A stretch of 64,000 bases of DNA from Liquidambar formosana. Its lineage: Eukaryota > Streptophyta > Magnoliopsida > Saxifragales > Altingiaceae. A program made the translations under genes and the position numbers. This document shows, piece by piece, positions 32,945-45,064 of this stretch. Each line of letters opens with the position of its first letter. Positions within the stretch are counted from its first letter, which is position 1. The stretch is taken from NCBI GenBank assembly GCA_039720395.1, contig CM077827.1:21604375-21668374 (forward strand), given 5' to 3'. Under the pieces are notes generated by a model. The model made no database searches. It was not told where the DNA came from and was given only the letters and a program-made list of their open reading frames with translations.

Positions 32945-33659
32945 GTATTCTAGTTGAGATTAGTCTATGGTTTTAATCTTTTTGCGAAACAGATCGGATC
33001 GGATATCCAGTAAATAAACAAATCAGATATGGGTTTATATATTAAGGATCTGTCGGATTAACGAATCGGATCAGATTAGCAATATTAATCAACTGATTGG
33101 ATTCGAATATACCTTGATTTGGTTCGAATCCGACCCGTTAACAGGTCTACACCCATGTTTGAGCAATCGAGCCATTTTTAACCTCTTTGATAATATCAAA
33201 GTTCAATAAGGGTCTGTTCGTCTACTTGGGAGTTTTAACTCCCATGAATTTCAAACTCCTAAGAATTCGAACTCACAAGAATTTAAGTTATGAGACTTAA
33301 AATTTCATTGTTCGGAGCCACTCATTCGTTTTCCAGTTATGCATCTTCTCTCTCTTCACTAACAAGCTCTCTCATACGGTCTTTTTCATCTTCATCCATT
33401 CTTAATTCTTGTTGTAATGGTAGCCGTGGAAGGGAACCCAAATGAGGACGACAATATTTGGCCCTTTATCTTCAGAAAGGTGGTAAGAGGAAGAAGTAGA
33501 GGCATTCGATTCGGTGGTTTTTTGGCTCTTTTGGCAACATCTCCTCTTCGGTGGCTTATATTCGACGGGGATTTCCACGATGTGGGTATCCTTAGATCTA
33601 GCCATGGATGAAAATTCTAATATGTATATATCAATGTGTGTGTGTGTATATATATATAT

Positions 33660-34262
33660 ATATCGAGGGTCTAAAAACACAGATATATCGGATACATCGA
33701 TGGATATATCGAAAATTTCTATATCGATTCAAAGATATGACGTATATTGTTAGTTAAATACGTATACTTTCATTGAAATACTGGGAACAATGATTAAACT
33801 TTAATAAACAGTTTAAAATCAAAATATTACAATTTAACTGTGTATTAGACAAGTATGTATTATGTAGGGTATAAAAATTGTGCCGCACTAAGCGAAAGAA
33901 TGTATAATTTAACAAAGTAAATGAAACTTGTTACTTCATAACACTAATTTAGGCCATTAGTATAATTGAAATATTTATGTAAATCAATATTAAAAGAGTA
34001 AGAGGTGATAAATTTTAACACAATAACAAGAAAATGAATAACTCAATATTGTCTATATATATCCTTGATATAGTGGATATATTCGATATATCGATGATAC
34101 CATGTGAAAGAAAGAATATATTATGGATATATCGAGATTTTATCAATAATATCGAAAATATCGACAATATCGTAAACATATTTTGCAAAAAAGATATATC
34201 AGTTAGATATCGTATCGAGGGGTATGGATACACGGATATATCGAAAATATCGTGGATATTTT
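33660..34262. repeat. GATATATCG-rich block
   Basis: The motif GATATATCG and close variants (palindromic around ATAT) recur more than ten times. They cluster at both ends (33680-33740 and 34060-34260) with an ordinary AT-rich middle. The ends GGTCTAAAAACAC and, on the other strand, GGACTAAAATATCC suggest a further inserted element with decayed inverted repeats. Confidence 0.5.
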
Positions 34263-34280
34263 AGTCCATGTATATCTATA

Positions 34281-34327
<47 letters not shown>

Positions 34328-34328
<1 letters not shown>

Positions 34329-34476
34329 TTTGATCATGTGTGGGATATCTCGGATATCCCGTTCGATCACGGCCATTCGTGAGCAACACACACGGGCGCA
34401 TGAATGCGGGTGTCATCCACAGACAGCCGTAATTGAACGGGATACTCCGGGATATCCTACACATGATCAGCCCTCT
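34328..34476. mobile_element. Hairpin MITE in a TA microsatellite
   Basis: TGATCATGTGTGGGATATC on the left pairs with GATATCCTACACATGATCA on the right; the arms extend about 45 bp with a few mismatches around a ~60-bp loop. It is flanked by (TA)n on both sides, so the target duplication cannot be read. Confidence 0.7.
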
Positions 34477-34496
34477 ATATATATATATATATATAT

Positions 34497-34665
34497 ATGG
34501 TTATGTTCCCATCGGCACATATTGATATAAGCTATATCAGCACCATGCATTGGGGGTTGTACTCCTTGCATTGGTCCAATGTACCTCATATCCCACTAAT
34601 GCACAAGGTACAACTCCCAATGCAGGTGGTGTTGTAAGTTATATCAGTATATGCTAACCTGATCA
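34497..34665. mobile_element. Second hairpin MITE
   Basis: Inverted arms carry TTGATATAAGCTATATCAG and GCATTGGGGGTTGTAC on the left, and GTACAACTCCCAATGC with TTATATCAGTATATG on the right, around a ~45-bp loop. It lies between TA-rich runs. Confidence 0.6.
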
Positions 34666-35130
34666 TCATCCTATATCTATATATATATATATATATATTC
34701 TTATATAGAGAGAGAGAGATTGAGCTATGAAATAGAAGAATAAATGCAGAAAGTTGAATGAAAGTGGATTATGATTAGTTTTACATTTTTTTTGTAAGGA
34801 AAAAGTGGGCTAACAGCAATAAGAGACACCATTGAAGGAGGGCATGAGAAGGTCAAGGTAAGAAGCGAATAGCCATGGGTGTCAGTTCGGTTATAGGAAG
34901 GTTAGGGTTTTGTCAAGTTAGAAGACGGTGGAGGCTGCTAGACATCAACACAGGATTCATAAATTCCTTCGTTATTAGATGGGATTTGCATCTCCTGTGG
35001 ATCATGAGAGTTGGATTGTCCTGAGAAATTAAAATCCCATCATTTGAGCGAAACAAACAACCCACTTTTTATTAAATCTCGGGAATTCACAACTCTCATC
35101 CCAAACTCTCGTGAAACAAACAAACCCTAA

Positions 35131-36730
35131 TAGGCAATTCTTTCTTTCAAGACCCATATCACTTATGATTTGTATATGCTTACTACGAAACATGGTTTCA
35201 TCATCTGTGGTCATTTATAGCCTTTCAAGTTTGCACCTAAAGAGAAACTCAAGGAAGTGATTTTAATTTGTAGGAAGTGGCCTAGAAAACTAGTCCTTAC
35301 ACTTGAGAAAAAGATTTATTGAAGTGTCGCCCTTTATCCCTAAGCTATAAGAAACTCCATTTTAATAATTTATTTCGAGTTAAAACTATTTTAACAAAGT
35401 TGCAGTTCTATGCTGATCATTTCTTAAGTAAAGGCATGTATTTCCCATCACTTAGGATACATTAGGTTACTATTGCATGGATTTAATTTTGAAAACATGA
35501 ACACTGTGATATCCACCTTTAGCAGCTCGATGCGTTTAAAAAAGGTGGCTGACACCCTTCAACTTAAGCCTTGGATTAAATTTGAGAGCCAGTTGCATTT
35601 TAAGGATTTGGCCCAAACCTTGACATTTATCTTGGGTGGGAAGTCATCAAGTTCCATCTTTGTTTGTGATCTTTGTCCAACTCCTCTTGGGTGAATTAAT
35701 TTTAAACCAACTTTGATTTTGTGACGAGAAATTTAATTATGACACATACTAAAGGATACAAAATACTTTCTATCTTTAACGGGAGTATTGCACTTGTTTT
35801 ACCGATACATTATTAACAAAAGTCCCGATCCTGAGAATTTTATCAAGATTTACTCCTCTAGAAGCTCCAAGAGGAGGCGCTTGGGAGATCATTTTTATCT
35901 TCTTTGAGTTTGGGGGTTAAGAGTTTTTGTTGGGAGGTCTTCTTTTTGAGGTTATGGGGGCATTGTTTTTGTATAGTCGATTCAGACTAGGTTTTTGTAT
36001 GGTTGGTTTGGTATTCCTTTTTAGGATTAGTAGGTATGTGGTTGGAGATAGGCTGGTTTTGTTTCTTGTTTTTTGAAGGAAATATCTTCTTTCTTTTTGT
36101 ATCTCTTTTTCGATTTATAATACATACATTTTCCTATTAGAAAAAACTAACAAAAATCCAATTTCGAAGTATCATTTTAGAACTGTGTAGTGCAATTGTC
36201 AAAAGTACTTTGTACTTATTACCATGAGCTTGAGGTGAACTCTCACTTCAATTGGAACCCAGGGGTCTATCTTGACAAACACAAAGATTACCATTCACAT
36301 CTCTAAATTAATGATTGGTAGCGGCTCCATAGCTCTCTCTATCTTGAGTATGTTCACGCATTCATCCTAGAGGACACCCTAGTTACATCCATAACTCTAT
36401 GACCATACCCACAAATTAACATCCATTTTCAAGGAAATCACTTTCCATCATAGTGCACCTTCCCACACATACATGCCACTCAAGTCATCATTCTTCCACC
36501 ATTACATCCATTATCACATGTGGGGGGTCTAGAGACAACCTTGCATCATGCATCTCCCCAAGGAAAAGGAAATGACAATGGATTTAGGGTTATTGGAATT
36601 CTATGCAGAAGGGAGGATATCCACAAGCCGGTTTAAGTTTTCTAAGTGTCTTAAGATCTATCAAAGGAGACGGTTTGCAAAGGTCAATATAGTCAGTGAA
36701 GGGACCCCATAGAGGATTCTGGGGTCCTAG
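35131..36730. other. Non-coding stretch
   Basis: No gene is recognised. A short frame at 35473-35694 has no family match that I know. Sequence around 35900-36130, ending in TTTGTATCTCTTTTTCG and AATACATACATTTTCC, has the look of a LINE 3' end but cannot be confirmed. Confidence 0.45.
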
Positions 36731-36740
36731 AGCTTTTAAT

Positions 36741-36815
36741 TAATGAAGATTTTCAGTTGAAATGTTAGAGGTTTAGGCTCTTCAAATAGACGGAGGTTGA
36801 TTTAGTTGAGGTAGG
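36741..36815 (+). pseudogene. Fragment of a LINE (L1-type) ORF2 start
   Basis: From ATG at about 36745 the translation reads MKIFS, stop, NVRGLGSSNRRRLI. It corresponds to the conserved MKI(I/F)SWNVRGLGS opening of plant L1 ORF2 endonucleases, with the Trp codon changed to a stop. Similarity ends within about 25 codons, so only the very start of the endonuclease is left. Confidence 0.65.
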
Positions 36816-38305
36816 TTCATTCTTCTTTCTTGTAGACAATTGATTTGATTAAATTCTTAAATCCTTACATGCACTTCCATTTCAAGTTTGATGTGTGAGA
36901 TTTATGCCTACATTATAGATTTCATGTTTCATGAACTTTCAAATGGGTTTATTTTGTCAAATGCCTTATTCACGACGAATGAATGTATGTATACTTAAAT
37001 GTGCACGTGAGATATTTTGGGTAGATTGGAGATGTTAAATTGGAAACATGTTGTAAACAATTTCTTGATGAATTTTTTTTTTTTTATTGCTTCATATTAT
37101 GGAAATTTTTGAAATTTTGGGAATGACGTGGCATTAGGTTGGTTTTGTTGGTTATGAAATAAAGTATAACAATGATATTGGGGATGCAATTTACAATTTT
37201 CAAATTGATGTGCTATGAGAATTACAGGGGATTAGTGAACTATTTCCAAGCTTTTGATTATTGAGCTCATATTTTGTAAATGGGTTAAAAATTGAGGATT
37301 TTGAAGGTTAACGTTCTTGGCAATGGGTTTTTTTGGGAAATTATGGGTTTCTTTGAGATCACATTTTGAACTATTATGCCATTGGACTTGTTTGGCTAGA
37401 TAATACCTTGAGTGATGGTGGAGGGTCATGGATTGTGGGTTAATAGTGTCTTCCCCCTTTTTGGTCCTAGGGTTAAGTGTCTTCCTTGAATTACTATGGT
37501 AAGCGTCCTTATATCCACCTGCAAGGGTCTTAGAGTAGGTTAAGTGTGTTTTTCCTTCATTGATCTTGGGGTTAACTATTTCTTTCCCATATTTAGTTGA
37601 GGCTGAGTTGGAAATTAGCCCCACAGATCATATTTGGCATTTAATTGATATAATACAATGGAAAATTAAATAGGATATGAAATTGATTATGACTTTGGGT
37701 TACAAATATGGCTTCAGGGAATCGTTAGTGGATTGGATCTTAAACTAAAAAATTGTGGGTGTTAAAATGTTTTGAGAAATCATGTATGCTCTCTATCCAT
37801 ATTGTTTACATTACATTGATTTGAATTATGATTTTTTCTAGGACCTTGCTATACTTGTAGAAAAATGTATCCTCTGGGGCGTTGCTTCACCCCTTTTATT
37901 TTGCAGATTCTACCAACTGACATTATGATGGCTTCTGATGATGGCATGAGTTGGTTGATGAGATGTTGGATATTATGTCTACCAAGGATAATGCTTGTTT
38001 CTTTTGTTTGGTTGCACAGATTCAAATTTAATGTGTTGTATTATTAAATAGCCCGAAAGTTATGAAACAAAAAATGTAATTTTACTTTGGGAATATGATG
38101 TAATTTATATTAGAAACGTGAATGGGCGTAGAAGCCATGTGGAATAATATGATGTCAATGATGATACTAATTGAGTATTTTCTAATGTTTGGTAGACAGG
38201 TGACTATTTCCATTAGTTTTTTGAGATGGAATAAATCTTTAGCTTTTCATAGCTTTCTTATCTCTTCTCTGTAAAATACCATTAGGTCTTTTTAAAAAAA
38301 CAAAT

Positions 38306-38336
<31 letters not shown>

Positions 38337-38795
38337 TAAATTTATAAGTAAGAAAAAGAAATGGTCAAATATTTATATCATCTATGTGTGGCTTAATGAC
38401 TCTTTTGATGTAACGAGGAGGATGACGTGCTCCGCATGTGCCATATTGTTATTGGTGAGGCTATTTCCACATCCTAAATGGCTATTTTAACAACCCTCTC
38501 CCCTCCTTCATTATGATATCCCCATTCTACTCTTCTCTTTCCCCCCTTTTTCATTCCTTCACTCACTCTTTGGCATGGGTAAAAACCCATAGTTCAATTG
38601 ATAGTTTTATTTTTTCATTTTTTTTTTTTTATAATTGGATTGATCATTGCATACAAGCACATACCCATGCTTTTATCTCTCTTTCCTTCTCACATTTACT
38701 TCACTGCTTGATTAATTGAACATTCTTTTTATTGAGTAGGAATCATTAAAGAATCAAAGAATTAAAGAGAAAAAGAGACCACCAAAAGGCTCGTG
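36816..38795. other. Non-coding stretch
   Basis: AT-rich sequence without a supported gene. It includes a TA/TATC microsatellite near 38305-38335. Short frames on both strands (for example 37232-37624 minus) have no recognisable domain. Confidence 0.5.
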
Positions 38796-39017
38796 ATGGC
38801 AGTGATAAGGGTGAAATTTTCTCAAAGGTGGGAGAAGGAGAATATGTGGGAAGAAGAGGAGCAACAAGATGCAAGTGGGATGGATAAGCTTTTGGCCGTA
38901 TTAGGTGCAATTTACAAGCTCCGAAACCTAGACATGGTAGATGTAGCTCAAAAGCTTGAGCAACTAGAGATGGTCATTGACACAACTCAAGAAAACGGGA
39001 TTATTCATCTCCCTTAA
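38796..39017 (+). pseudogene. Stand-alone DELLA-domain fragment of a GRAS gibberellin repressor
   Basis: This 73-codon frame (ATG at 38796, TAA at 39015-39017) contains GMDKLLAVLGAIYKLRNLDM followed by VDVAQKLEQLEMV and a final ENGIIHLP. In DELLA proteins (GAI/RGA/RHT type) the N-terminus has the DELLAVLGYKVR motif, then VAQKLEQLE (LExLE), then VHYNP, then a ~400-residue GRAS domain. Here the DELLA box is altered to DKLLA with two extra residues before YK-L, the LExLE box is kept, and the frame ends before VHYNP. No GRAS domain is present within the next kilobases. It is either a truncated pseudogene or a very short DELLA-like protein; expression is unknown. The upstream ~20 residues are charged and not conserved. 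Confidence 0.7.
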
Positions 39018-39976
39018 CTATGACATGCATCTGGTTTTATTTTTTTAATTAATTTTTTTGGTTTTTTTTTTTTTTTTAATTGTGTGTGTAATGATCAATT
39101 CAAGTTTAGGTTTTCACCGATGTTGGGAGAAGTAGAGAGTGATAAAGAAAATAAAGAAGTGGGGAAAGAGAAGGGTAATATAGAAATTTCCTAAAGAGAG
39201 AAAGGAGAGGGTTGTGGATACAGCCATGTAGGCTATGGAAATAGCCGTGTTGACAATTATCCAAACAAGATGTTGTCTTGCTACTGCTGTAGAAGAATAT
39301 GACAATAAATTAAATATAAAATTTCAATAAGCACTATGGAAAATAAAATTGAAAATAAAATTATAATTTTATCATTATGTTTCTTTCACATATTATGCCT
39401 TCAACTGCAACAAGCTTTAGTTGCACATCAAGGTAGATGATGTACATGAAGAAGCCTAGCAAAACCCATGTCAAAATGCCATGAAGCCTAACAAAGCCAA
39501 TTAGATCATTGTAAATTACATAATTCAAAACCACCCCATGTGGAGCTTCAATTGTGTCTAGTATTATCTAGCCACCAACATCCAAGAATCTGTGTAGATG
39601 AAAATATAAGTGATTAGTTTAGGTTACAATACAATTTATGGCATGAGACAATAACAAGTTTGGAAAATCATTATAAGTCAATTCCATATTCACATTAGAC
39701 AAAATAAAATGAACCAATAAATAATTTGTGTAAAGGATTGATTGCAATAAAAAGCCTATTTGTTCCAAGTTCCTATTTTTTAAGCTTACAATCTATGGTA
39801 CAAGTATCAAAGAAAGAAGTAACCTACGTTTGTGTAACCCATAAATTGCACTTCCAAATCCAATAAAATGTTGGACCCATCACAACATACACCCAACAAC
39901 AATCAAATCACTTTTTTTTTTCTACACAATCATTATCTAATTCTCAACAAATTCAATTGCTTCATTTCTCAGATTC

Positions 39977-40022
<46 letters not shown>

Positions 40023-42295
40023 AAATGTAGAAATCTAACATTTATGTAGACTACAACTGCAAAGAAATCAAAGCCCAACCAAACAAGTTAGTAACTTGTT
40101 TTTAAAATGAATGACTTGACAATTACTTTATCTATCAAGAACACTAGGATGACCAATGTGCTACACACGAATCTAATGTTACTTGCCAGGTCGTCCCATG
40201 ATATTTAGGCAGTGATAGTTACAAATGAATGTAAAGTAAGCATTAGTTGCATAATGTGCAAAGTAAACTTCTACATCATTGTTCAAAAGAATTGCTAAGA
40301 CATTATTTATTATATTGAAACAATGTTTGGTGGACAATGTTAAAATAGTATTTGACAATAAAGTTTGTATGATGAGGGTTGATGCCAAGTCTCAAAATTT
40401 GATTTTAGTCCACAAATTTCAGCATCAGAGAGTGGTTCTGCAAAAATAAACAAGTTCAGAAGAAAGCATCAGCTAAAATTCAATTTGGATGATCCTGGAA
40501 AAAGCCTTTGAAAGGTCAAACAATCAAGCAACATCATTTAGCTCATAGAGATTTCTGGGGAAAAAAGCATATAAAAGTTAAGGTAATTCCATCAAATACC
40601 ATGAACACAAGTGATGATGGTATCAAATAAATGTAAAATTCACCTAGAACGACCCAAAAACAAAAGACAGAAAACCGAGCACACACAGGATTACATAGCA
40701 ATAAATACACAAATAAAAACCTTGTTATACTCTCTCCGTTCAGTTCTTAGAAAGAAAATCCAGGCCAACAGAAGGAAAAATGCTCAAAAGCTTCTTTCAT
40801 CCTTTCCTAGTTCTGTTGGTAGAGAGAATATAACAAACATAGTTGTTGCTTGGATCTACAAAAGATAAATAATTCAGAATAAAAATTGAGTCAATGCACG
40901 GTTAATTATCGAGGAAATTTAAGAATAGAAAATGAAATGAAAGTCATTTATTTGACTTTGACAAATAGAGTTGGGTAAATGTAAACCTCCCAACTTATCC
41001 CACAAAAAAATTAATAATAATAAAATATAAATAAAAAAAAAAACACCCCCATGTGATGTGAGAATTATAAAATAAAGAATTCTAGCCATAGTATTTAGCA
41101 TAAAGTAGACCCTTGGTCATAATATGCACCATAAAGCATTATTGGTCTTTGTCAGCCTTACAATACATATAAAAAAACCCCTCAAGTTATGTTCATGTGT
41201 GCTAAATAGCTTCCCATTTTGGTACTCTATGAATCCAATCCAAAGTAACATTCTTTAAATCCTTCAAGCAAACTAACTAATTCAACATTGAATTTATCTC
41301 CATGACCGCCATTTTAGAGTCATATGAAAGCTATCCCTACAAAGGCCACCAACTCCAATCTGGCCAAGTTTCCCAACATCAAAAATTAAACTTTAACCCT
41401 GACAAAGAAGGGAACCCCTCAAACTCCTTGGAAAATAACACCCTAAAGAAGCCAATCAAATAACTCTATCCCATAAGGCATCGATAGCCTGCTCCAACAA
41501 AACATAATGGTATATTCCCCAACCAAATTACATCAATCACACCCAGGAGAACACTATCCACACCTAATGGTTTACAAACAAAACCAAAAGGGATGAAAAC
41601 ACAACCAAAAAGGATGAAAACAAGGTTTTTTGCAATTTTTTTGAACAAAATGAACCAGGAAAAAAATTATTTAAAAAAACCCATGGCTTAGAAACACAAG
41701 TAGAAGAAAATCACTTATTTGAGTGATTTGTTCACCTTTGATATATATTTTATGCAGAAAACAAAAAACAACAACCACAAACCCAAAAAATTCTGACCAA
41801 AGCACCCAAAAACAAGTATTAAAACAAAAACAAAAGAAAAAAAAGAAATTTTTTTTAAATCACAGCTTCGAAACACAACCAGAAGAAAAGAACATATTTT
41901 TTTTTTGAAACAATTTTCTCATTTAGTTGCAAACCAAACACAACCAAAAGAAACAAAAATAATTCCTTTTTTTTTTCCTTGTAATTAAAAAGGAGAGATA
42001 GTTTACCTCAGATATATATTCACAGTTACCAACCAAAGATCCCAAGCGAGAAGGGGAAAAAAGATCACTACCCTTCTAACAATTATGTTTCTTTCATAAT
42101 GTCACATTAGCATGTCCCCATTGTTAAAAATTGTCTTGCTCATTGATCATGTATATTAGGAAGCTATTGGGCATGAATAATAATTAATAATTTGAAATAA
42201 ATATTCACAAGAAATGGTGCATGTTCCTGACCTTTAAATAAATGGAATTGACAACATAAACATAGCAAAACAAAGTAATTTCCACTCCATGAAAC
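39018..42295. other. Non-coding stretch with a long poly-A tract
   Basis: No gene is recognised on either strand. A 43-base A run at 39978-40020 is flanked by ordinary AT-rich DNA. Frames at 40611-40868 and 41723-41908 are lysine/asparagine-rich products of A-rich sequence. Confidence 0.5.
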
Positions 42296-43080
42296 CCAAG
42301 TGTGAGCGCCGTGTCCTAGACCACATCAGGCTCGGGAGTACGTCGCCACTAACCAGAAATGATTAGGGTGAAAAAGGAGTCGCCACCCGATTTGGCTTCG
42401 GGAACCAATCGACCCTAAGAAGGGTCTAACTTACCATAACCAGAGATTGTTCAGGGTTCGGAGCTAAGGTACGTGGATGGGAAGGTGTTAGGCACCCATC
42501 TACGCCCGGCCGAGGCCGGCCCCCACATGTACTTATTGGCTTTAATTAAAGAGAGACTTAATTAGGCTCAACCACTATTTAAACACTTATGCAATTGAAA
42601 TCAATTAATGGCATGCAAATGATGAGAGAAAAAGAAAAGAAGAATTAAAACAAAACATGTGAATATACATATATGCAAGAAAGAGGATTTGAAAACTAAC
42701 AAAAATGCTCATGCTGCCTGCAAAAGAGGAAACAAGTTAATCTGCAAAAGTAGAGCCATGCACGTACATGCATATGGTAAGCACGTACGTGCATCCCATG
42801 TGCACGCACGTACATGCCTCAATGCTATGCTACAGATCCATGCCCATCATGTCATACCAGATTTAAATAAACCTATGACCTTAATATATGCAGAAATATG
42901 TGATTCAAAAACAATGGAAATATCCTAAATCTAAATGACGGAGTAACTCACGCATATAAACAAACGATGCTCTTGTACGATGTCCTAAATCATGTAAAAC
43001 TGAATGCCAGAATTAACTAATGGATCTTGTGCAACGCTATGCGTTTGAAACGAGTGAGGAATCCATTCAAACCTTAAATG

Positions 43081-43140
43081 CATAAGTAAATCAATGCCAG
43101 ATTAAATCTACATAAGTAAATCAATGCCAGATTAAATCTA
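43081..43140. repeat. Exact 30-bp tandem duplication
   Basis: The unit beginning CATAAGTAAATCAATGCC occurs twice without a difference (43081-43110, 43111-43140), so it is recent. Confidence 0.95.
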
Positions 43141-43540
43141 AGCACATCCTAAATGCGAGCATTAAATGAAAGGATATACATACAGATGCCATGTTCAGTT
43201 TATGCGATATTATGAATCATCATGCTAGATCATTAATTGAAAACGAAATTAAAGTTAAAAGCCATTACCCTCAAGTACGGGCAGCAACAGTTCTATCACC
43301 GACTTGCCTTCCGGACTTCTCGCAGTCACAACAATGAGTTTTCAGATCTTTCGGGGTGGAGGCTGGGTGCAAAAGTTGGGATCCCTTCTCTTGGTTGAAA
43401 GTGGGGTATATATAGGGAGATATTAGGGTTTATTTCGGAGTTCATTAGGGTTTCTTAGCCGCCATCAAGCAGCTGTTAGCATAGGGGCTTCACAAGGAAA
43501 GAAACGATTTGGGGGGAAAAGCTGAAAATTTTGAAAATAA

Positions 43541-43690
43541 AGGGCATGATCGTACGTGCATGAACCATGCTCGTACGATCATGGGTATCAAAAAGCTGTG
43601 TTGGAAAATAGAGGGCATGATCATACGTGCATGGAAGATGCACGTACGTGCATGAACCATGCTCATACGATCATGGGGTATCAAAAGGTA
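43541..43690. repeat. Duplicated block of CGTACG palindromes
   Basis: A ~75-bp segment (GGGCATGATCGTACGTGCAT ... CGATCATGGGTATCAAAAAG) is present twice in diverged form. It contains self-complementary GCATGATCGTACGTGC / CATGCTCGTACGATCATG arms. Similar CACGTACGTGCA motifs occur at 42755-42820 in the same LTR. Confidence 0.8.
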
Positions 43691-43823
43691 TCAAAAAGCC
43701 ACATTGTGCCTGCATAGGTCCTTCGGGCTCGCTTGTGGTAGTTCATCTGCTGTTGCCCTTCATCATTGGGCTTGAAGGTGGTCCAAAATGTCAGGCGGTA
43801 CAAAATTGGGTGTCAACACCAAG

Positions 43824-45060
43824 GCAACAATAAACATTACTTTCCATGCATTAACATCATAAACGATTTAGAAAATGGACTAAAAATGCACATGCAAAAA
43901 GTTACCTTAGGGGGCTTGAAAGGGTAATCACTAATTAGGAAAATGTTGAATAGTGACTAAGAATAGACCTCATGCATATGTGCTATCAGTAGGTCCAATT
44001 ATTGTCGCTTGCCATTGGAACATGTCTTCAGCTACAGAACCTAGCACATATTAACCAAATCCAAAGTTTACACAATATTAGGAATAATATATTGTGATTA
44101 ATAACTCATGAACCTTGAGTAGAAATAATCACAACACAGATTATTATGTTGTATTTCTCACTAAACAAAAAGTATATTTTGAGCAATGAAAGGAAAAAAA
44201 CGGAGAGAGATAATTCCTCTTTCATCAGTCTAATCAACAACACAGTAGCCAAGCGCTCCCAGATGCAAACTTTTACTTCTACTCCACTGTAGATGAACAG
44301 ATGAAATAATTATCATTAAAAGGATCGAAAGACGAAAATAACTGTGCAGAAAATAACAATAGTAAAGAAATAAATGTGAGACAATCCCCAAAAAAAAAAT
44401 GAAGAAAGGATTACGATCACACCAAATATGATAGCCAACATTGACCAAATAATTGATTGACTACATCACAAGACAACACACAAGCAACCAAAGGCAAGAA
44501 TTAGATCCATAAGAGAAATTAGAAAAAAATGAAAAAGCAAAGCGAGACATAAAGCTCAGAAGTAAAGATCAAGCTGAGAAAGTGAAAGTGAACCTGTGGA
44601 ATTAATCTCCAAATTCCTTAAGATCTTAAGGGTTGGAAGTCTCTTGAATACTGCCCACCTATCCATATTTACACTATGAAAAGAAAAAAAAAATCCACAA
44701 ATCAAAAACCTAAATAAAACAAATTAAATGGAACCACGAAAGCCAAACAAAAACCACAACATCATAATTACCCTCGAAATTTATTAAAAATAAAAATAAA
44801 ATAAAATAAAAAAAGCTAAGAACAACAGAAACGCAAAGCCAAACTATGATCTATAGCGACAAAGAACAAATAAGATAACAAAATCGTGAAATTCACAAAG
44901 AGAAGCAGCCACACAAACATAAAAACACCACCTCCAGTAGCTAAGAGGCGAAAAATGGATCAAACAATTAAATGGAACAGGGAAGAAGAACAAAGAAAAA
45001 GAAAGGAGTAATACCTTGACACCAAGGTAAGTGCGTAGAATGAAAAAATTTGCAAACACT
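43824..45060. other. Non-coding stretch
   Basis: AT-rich with no supported gene; short minus-strand frames (44230-44448, 44844-45059) are hydrophobic by composition and have no family I recognise. Confidence 0.5.
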
Positions 45061-45064
45061 CACA

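Larger units (their letters stand above)
27117..33149. mobile_element. hAT-like MITE split by a chromovirus
   Basis: The ends TAGACCTATCAATGG (left) and TAGACCTGTTAACGG (right, other strand) are inverted. They are flanked by CACCTATG (27109-27116) and CACCCATG (33150-33157), a 7/8 match of hAT length. Both arms carry GGATCGGAT-type subterminal repeats (27130-27260 and 32990-33140). The gypsy element at 27686-32944 interrupts it, leaving ~770 bp of non-coding MITE. Confidence 0.75.
33210..35127. mobile_element. PIF/Harbinger-like non-autonomous element (1.9 kb) with nested repeats
   Basis: The ends GGGTCTGTTCG and, on the other strand, GGGTTTGTTTG (9 of 11 matching) are flanked by the 3-bp duplication TAA (33207-33209, 35128-35130), the usual Harbinger target. 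The outer regions carry AACTCTC/GAGAGTT repeats. The middle contains several (TA)n runs, a GATATATCG-rich block (33660-34262) and two hairpin MITEs. No transposase is encoded. Confidence 0.75.
42301..43818. mobile_element. Solo LTR, probably Tat/Ogre-like Ty3
   Basis: It starts TGTGAGCGCC and ends GGTGTCAACA and is flanked by a perfect 5-bp duplication CCAAG (42296-42300, 43819-43823). Length is 1518 bp, with no protein domain. GGAGTCGCCACC (about 42380) and GGAAGGTGTTAGGCACCC (about 42480) match motifs in the element at 582-5432. It has GC-rich palindromes of the CACGTACGTGCA type and two internal tandem repeats. Confidence 0.83.

Noticed and set aside
39978..40020. 43-base poly-A run as the tail of a processed pseudogene or LINE
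   Set aside because: No coding similarity upstream and no flanking target duplication were found; it may be a simple homopolymer.
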